From contig CAZCBJ010000023.1 of NCBI GenBank assembly GCA_964496705.1, forward strand, positions 1-26,963: a stretch of 26,963 nucleotides of DNA. Reading direction: 5' to 3'. Both the position numbers and the translations under genes were made by a program. The notes below the pieces were generated by a model. That model ran no database searches and was not told the origin of the DNA. It saw only the letters and a program-made list of their open reading frames with translations. Shown one piece after another: positions 23,433-26,963 of this stretch (positions within the stretch are counted from its first letter, which is position 1; every line of letters starts with the position of its first letter). The stretch comes from CAZCBJ01 sp964496705 (GTDB lineage Bacteria; Chloroflexota; Anaerolineae; Anaerolineales; Anaerolineaceae).

Positions 23433-24113
23433 TTATTTCGGGTCACGAAGGCTGCGTTTCAGCCTAGAGCGAGCAAACAGGGCGGTGCTTAGTCCGAACA
23501 CAAAAGCTAATATCCCAACAAAGATAAAGGCGTCCTGCCATAACCGCATTGGAAACAGGCGGATGAGAGTGTCAGAATATAGGAACAGCCAACTGTTTCC
23601 GGTGAAAAAAATGCGGTGAAATGCGGTGAACAAGGTATTAAAATTGACCATCACCAGCACCAGGATGGCAGTCACCAACCCCACCAGCAGCCATCCGCCG
23701 GTGGAAACAGCAGACAGCCAATCTCTCGACCGGTCAAGCCGCTCCAATTTCTTATGGCTGATGACCAGAAAAATGATCAACACCAACCAGAGGATGACTG
23801 CCCATTTTACCAGGCGTTTGACGTCCAGCATGTGGCTGACCTCACGCTCGTTGAAGAGTGGAGAGCCGTCTGGAAAGGTTAGATTGGCCAGGAATCGCGG
23901 ACCAGCCAAATTAAATATATACTGCAGCGAGATGGTTCCCCATTGGATTCTCTCATTGGTTGTGAAACCATATTCATCCGCAGGGAAAGTGGGGTGCTGG
24001 TATTCATATCTCAGGAATAATGGGTTGAAAGGCAATAAGATGGCGGTGATGAGCAGGACCAGGACGGTCGCAGTGGAAATCACCACCTGGAGGGCGCGTT
24101 GTGAGAGGCTCAT
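23433..24113 (-). CDS. DUF1461 / TIGR01906-type integral membrane protein
   Basis: A 226-residue protein with about four membrane helices: residues 9-30, 104-121, 139-160 and 193-212. The family hallmark is the FNTLFTAFHRIFFTGNSWLF segment followed by DTLIRLFPMRLWQDA, and an extracytoplasmic loop between helices 1 and 2 containing FNEREVSHMLDVK. The family occurs in Gram-positives and Chloroflexota; it has no agreed biochemical function. The ATG overlaps the end of the upstream spermidine-synthase-like gene in an ATGA, so the two are translationally coupled and perhaps act together in the membrane. Confidence 0.88.
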   Translation of the reverse strand: MSLSQRALQVVISTATVLVLLITAILLPFNPLFLRYEYQHPTFPADEYGFTTNERIQWGTISLQYIFNLAGPRFLANLTFPDGSPLFNEREVSHMLDVKRLVKWAVILWLVLIIFLVISHKKLERLDRSRDWLSAVSTGGWLLVGLVTAILVLVMVNFNTLFTAFHRIFFTGNSWLFLYSDTLIRLFPMRLWQDAFIFVGILAFVFGLSTALFARSRLKRSLRDPK

Positions 24114-25666
24114 TGGAGAACCTCCAGGGGATCAGACGTCAGCAGGAACTTCAAGACCAGGTTGTTGGTTAGCCATTCGATGGGGGCTTGATCGTCAGTG
24201 AAGATAATATCTTCTTCAGGAGGAGGTTGCAGGTTGGTAAGGGTCACCTGGGCGGCTTCCAGCAGCAATGGATGCGTGTTGGCATCCTGCTCCAGCAGAA
24301 GGTAATTACCAGCCAGGTTGGCTGGTGTGGTGGGTTGAACAGTGGCAAAGAGAATTGAGTTAAAAGCGTCGGGAAGGTCGATCACATGCACACTGGCAAA
24401 AACGGTGCGCATCGTGCTGCCCAGGGTATTGATCAGGCGACGATCGTTGGGGGCGCGGCCCACGTTCAACACAACGACACCGTCGGGTGTTAAATGATCG
24501 CGGACGATTTGAAAAAACTCAACCGTAGTCAGATGGAAAGGAATGTAAGGGGGACGGTAAGCATCAATGCTGATCACCTGATATAAATTTGGTGAGTGTT
24601 CCAAGCCCCAGCGCCCATCTTTAACATACACCTGTAGGTTGGGCTCGTTCATGTCAAAATACTTGCGGGCGACATCCACGATCCTGGGGTCAATCTCGAA
24701 GCCGTCGATCTGGATGTTTGCATAAACTGTAGCTGCCTGACGGGCAGTAGTGCCGGCTGCCAGGCCGATAATCGCCATGTGCTTCAGGTTTGCGGTATTT
24801 TGGGGCGGGGGATTAAAGAACGGAGCCACCAACACTTGTTCCCAAGGGCCAGAATAATTGAGTTGGGTGGGATGATAAATCGAATGGATTCCCTGACCTT
24901 CGTTCAGACGCAGCATGGTATAACCGCCAGATTCGAGAACCTGGATGTAATTGTAGGCTGATTCAGCCTCATATACCTGACCTTTGGACGCTTTCTGACC
25001 TCCGGGAAGACCCCATACAGCCAGAGCCAGGATGAGGAGCGGGGTCCAAAGATAGGGGAGAGCAGCTTTCCAACCACAGCTGATCACCAGCCCGGCCAGC
25101 GCCGTCACCAATAACAATTCGCTAATAATCAGGAAAGTGCGGGCAGTACCAACCAATGGGATGAGCAGCAGTACCGGAAGGAATGTACCCACGAAGGAAC
25201 CCAGGGTTGATATCGCATAAATTCGCCCTGAAACACTACCAACCATGCGTCCGTCCTGGATGGCGAGGCGAATCGCGAAGGGCGATGCGGTGCCGAGCAA
25301 GATTACGGGGACCGTTAAGAGGACGATGACTGCCGCGAATGAGCCGAACAGAATCCCCAGTTGCAGCTCATCAAAGGCGTTGGCTGCAAAACGAAGGATG
25401 GGCCTGGAAATAACCGGAACCATAGCGATGCACAACGCTGCCCAGATCAAGATACGATAAAGCACGGAATATCGCGGCGAACGGTCAGCCCAAGCGCCTC
25501 CGATGAAATATCCAATGGTCAGGTTGATCAATACCAATCCAATAATGCTCGCCCACACCAGATTCGAAGTGCCGAAAACATTTCCCAGCAAGCGTGAGGC
25601 GGCCAATTCAACTGCGAGGGTGGTCAACCCGGAGACAAAAACAATCACGAATAAAAATTTGCGCAT
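24110..25666 (-). CDS. Fused membrane / spermidine-synthase-like methyltransferase-fold protein
   Basis: A 518-residue protein. The N-terminal 230 residues hold about seven membrane helices, starting MRKFLFVIVFVSGLTTLAVELAASRLLG, the usual beginning of the fused MFS/spermidine synthase family. After a linker, a Rossmann-type domain carries AIIGLAAGTTARQA and DGFEIDPRIVDVA, then DGRWGLE and SIDAYRPPYIPFHLTTVEFF. True spermidine synthases have a GGGDG loop and a DSSDP catalytic sequence; both are altered here, so aminopropyl transfer is doubtful. The start is the ATG at 25666 (AGGA 8 bases ahead); the longer frame to 25801 would cross the divergent promoter region. It is followed by the DUF1461 gene with a 4-base overlap. 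Confidence 0.88.
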   Translation of the reverse strand: MRKFLFVIVFVSGLTTLAVELAASRLLGNVFGTSNLVWASIIGLVLINLTIGYFIGGAWADRSPRYSVLYRILIWAALCIAMVPVISRPILRFAANAFDELQLGILFGSFAAVIVLLTVPVILLGTASPFAIRLAIQDGRMVGSVSGRIYAISTLGSFVGTFLPVLLLIPLVGTARTFLIISELLLVTALAGLVISCGWKAALPYLWTPLLILALAVWGLPGGQKASKGQVYEAESAYNYIQVLESGGYTMLRLNEGQGIHSIYHPTQLNYSGPWEQVLVAPFFNPPPQNTANLKHMAIIGLAAGTTARQAATVYANIQIDGFEIDPRIVDVARKYFDMNEPNLQVYVKDGRWGLEHSPNLYQVISIDAYRPPYIPFHLTTVEFFQIVRDHLTPDGVVVLNVGRAPNDRRLINTLGSTMRTVFASVHVIDLPDAFNSILFATVQPTTPANLAGNYLLLEQDANTHPLLLEAAQVTLTNLQPPPEEDIIFTDDQAPIEWLTNNLVLKFLLTSDPLEVLQ

Positions 25667-25726
25667 GATTTGATCCTGTTCATCCGCATCCCGATGAAGA
25701 CGGGCAGCTCTGCGGGGGGTCGGGAA

Positions 25727-25759
25727 ATTATAACGTAAGCAGGCGGATTTCGATATAAT
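25727..25759. promoter_or_regulatory. Back-to-back divergent -10 boxes between the spermidine-synthase-like and nnr genes
   Basis: A leftward TATAAT (25727-25732, reverse strand) and a rightward TATAAT (25754-25759) face away from each other, 21 bases apart. The -35 region of each would fall on or near the other's -10; neither -35 is good. The two promoters probably compete or share regulation. Confidence 0.45.
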
Positions 25760-25799
25760 AAAGCCGCGTCGACAGCAAACGCAGAAGGAGAAAAGTGCC

Positions 25800-26963
25800 A
25801 TGAAAATGTGCAGTGTAGAGCAGATGCGCCGATTGGAGGCGGAAGCTAACCAGAAGGGCGTATCTTATCTAACGATGATGGAACGGGCTGGCCGGGGATT
25901 GGCCGGGCTTGTTGAAGACTACCTGGTTTCGCCAGAGGCCGGAATAGCGCTTGGTTTGGTGGGCAGTGGGAATAACGGCGGTGATGTGCTGGTGGCGCTA
26001 AAGTGTCTGCTCGATAGCGGCTGGCAGGCAAAAGCTTATCTGGCAGGTTTGCGGGATGCCGAAGACCGTCTGGTGGATGATTTGGTGGCGGCTGGCGGTG
26101 AAATATGCAAGATGGCAGAGGATCAAGAATTCAACCAACTGGAAGCGTGGTTGGAAAGCGCAGAGGTGCTGTTGGATGGTGTGCTGGGAACGGGTATTCA
26201 ACTGCCGTTACGCGAAGATATCGCCCGTCTGTTGGCTTTTGTGAAAGATACACCCAACCTTCCGGTGGTGGTGGCCGTGGATTGTCCATCCGGTGTGGAT
26301 TGCGCCAGCGGGGCAGCCGCTCCAGAGACCATTCCAGCAGACTTGACCGTGTGCATGCAGGCGGTAAAATCCGGCCTGTTGGCATTTCCGGCGTTTGAAA
26401 CCATCGGTGATCTGGAGGTGGTTGACCTGGGGTTTCCCGCCGATATGGAAACGTGGGGGGATATCACCACAGATGTGATTGACTCGGCTTGGGTCAGCGA
26501 TCGCATGCCGGAGCGTCCTTTGGACGGCCACAAGGGGACGTTTGGCACGGTTATGTTGGTCGTTGGTTCCATTAATTACACCGGCGCCGCCTATTTGGCC
26601 GGCAAGGCATCTGCTCGCATTGGCGCTGGATTGGTGCGGATGGCGGTGCCGGGACCTTTACATGGCGTGTTGGCAGGCCAATTCCCGGAGGCCACCTGGT
26701 TTCTACTGCCGCATGAGATGGGGGTGATCTCAGAAAATGCACTGGAGGTGGTAAGAAAGAACCTGGAAAAGGTGGATGTGCTCGTGCTGGGACCGGGTTG
26801 GGGAACCGAAGATACCACCGCCGCTTTTCTCAACCGACTGTTGGCCGGGAAAACCTCCCACGCGCGCGGCAGTATTGGCTTCGTTAATCCGCCATTGGAT
26901 GCGGTGACGGAAGACCCTGAGCAGGTTCAATTGCCTCCGTTGGTCATCGATGCGGATGGGTTA
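25800..26963 (+). CDS. nnr: Bifunctional NAD(P)HX epimerase / dehydratase (partial, C-terminus outside window)
   Basis: The first 388 residues of the NAD(P)H-hydrate repair enzyme. The N-terminal epimerase domain (residues 1-215) starts MKMCSVEQMRRLEAEANQKG and has GSGNNGGDVLVA, the substrate-binding loop, and DCPSGVD. The C-terminal dehydratase domain begins with HKGTFGTVMLVVGS, then YTGAAYLAGKASARIGAGLVR, and VLGPGWGT; the window ends at VIDADGL, the start of the catalytic NAD part, so the last 110 or so residues are missing. It repairs hydrated nicotinamide cofactors using ADP or ATP. The ATG at 25800 has AAGGAG 9 bases ahead. It diverges from the spermidine-synthase-like gene. Confidence 0.95.
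   Translation, partial: MKMCSVEQMRRLEAEANQKGVSYLTMMERAGRGLAGLVEDYLVSPEAGIALGLVGSGNNGGDVLVALKCLLDSGWQAKAYLAGLRDAEDRLVDDLVAAGGEICKMAEDQEFNQLEAWLESAEVLLDGVLGTGIQLPLREDIARLLAFVKDTPNLPVVVAVDCPSGVDCASGAAAPETIPADLTVCMQAVKSGLLAFPAFETIGDLEVVDLGFPADMETWGDITTDVIDSAWVSDRMPERPLDGHKGTFGTVMLVVGSINYTGAAYLAGKASARIGAGLVRMAVPGPLHGVLAGQFPEATWFLLPHEMGVISENALEVVRKNLEKVDVLVLGPGWGTEDTTAAFLNRLLAGKTSHARGSIGFVNPPLDAVTEDPEQVQLPPLVIDADGL

Overview
The window looks like a chromosomal segment of a free-living bacterium of moderate GC content, most likely a Chloroflexota member near class Anaerolineae. This is inferred from gene style: a DUF2723 membrane protein beside a YghO-like acetyltransferase-fold protein, a CoaE with an extra C-terminal domain, a GH4 glycosidase, DUF1461 and DUF3795 proteins, and many GTG/TTG starts. 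There is no marker gene that proves the placement. I see no phage, insertion sequence, CRISPR array or rRNA. One tRNA is present. No gene-free stretch exceeds about 300 bases; the longest is about 283 bases, at 8589-8871.

Layout. 1-3254 (minus): coaE with an extra domain, then cdaA (c-di-AMP synthase), then a YbbR/CdaR protein running off the left edge. This is a tightly packed operon behind a TTGACA-17-TAAAAT promoter, with a perfect 8-3-8 palindrome near the start of transcription. 3341-3985 (minus): a multi-zinc-ribbon protein with its own promoter. 4025-8588 (minus): a five-gene carbohydrate operon, in transcription order a short TPP-enzyme-like protein, an RpiB/LacAB isomerase, a GPH cation symporter, a Gfo/Idh/MocA oxidoreductase and a Cas4/RecB-like PD-(D/E)XK protein. 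8872-9807 (plus): an unknown lipoprotein. 9889-9960 (minus): tRNA with CAT anticodon. 10015-14257 (minus): a heterodimeric ABC exporter pair followed by a SLOG-fold protein. 14346-15538 (minus): a divergent Fpg/Nei glycosylase behind a DUF3795 protein. 15657-18549 (plus): the YghO-like protein and the DUF2723 membrane protein. 18625-20025 (minus): GH4 glycosidase. 20204-21307 (plus): class V aminotransferase. 21423-22535 (plus): a lone MalK/UgpC/MsmX-type ATPase with a strong promoter and terminator. 22619-23368 (plus): phosphoglycerate mutase. 23433-25666 (minus): a spermidine-synthase-like membrane protein and a DUF1461 protein. 25800-26963 (plus): NAD(P)HX epimerase/dehydratase, cut by the right edge.

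How it fits together. Several genes point to sugar scavenging: GH4, the GPH symporter, the isomerase, the oxidoreductase, the shared-type ABC ATPase and the mutase. Others are housekeeping: CoA, c-di-AMP, base excision repair and NAD(P)HX repair. The most interesting unexplained unit is the 4025-8588 operon. Its first gene appears to be a large thiamine-diphosphate enzyme that has lost its middle in frame while keeping both cofactor-binding signatures, and the substrate of the operon cannot be read from sequence. The second most interesting is the coaE-cdaA-cdaR operon with its palindromic site.
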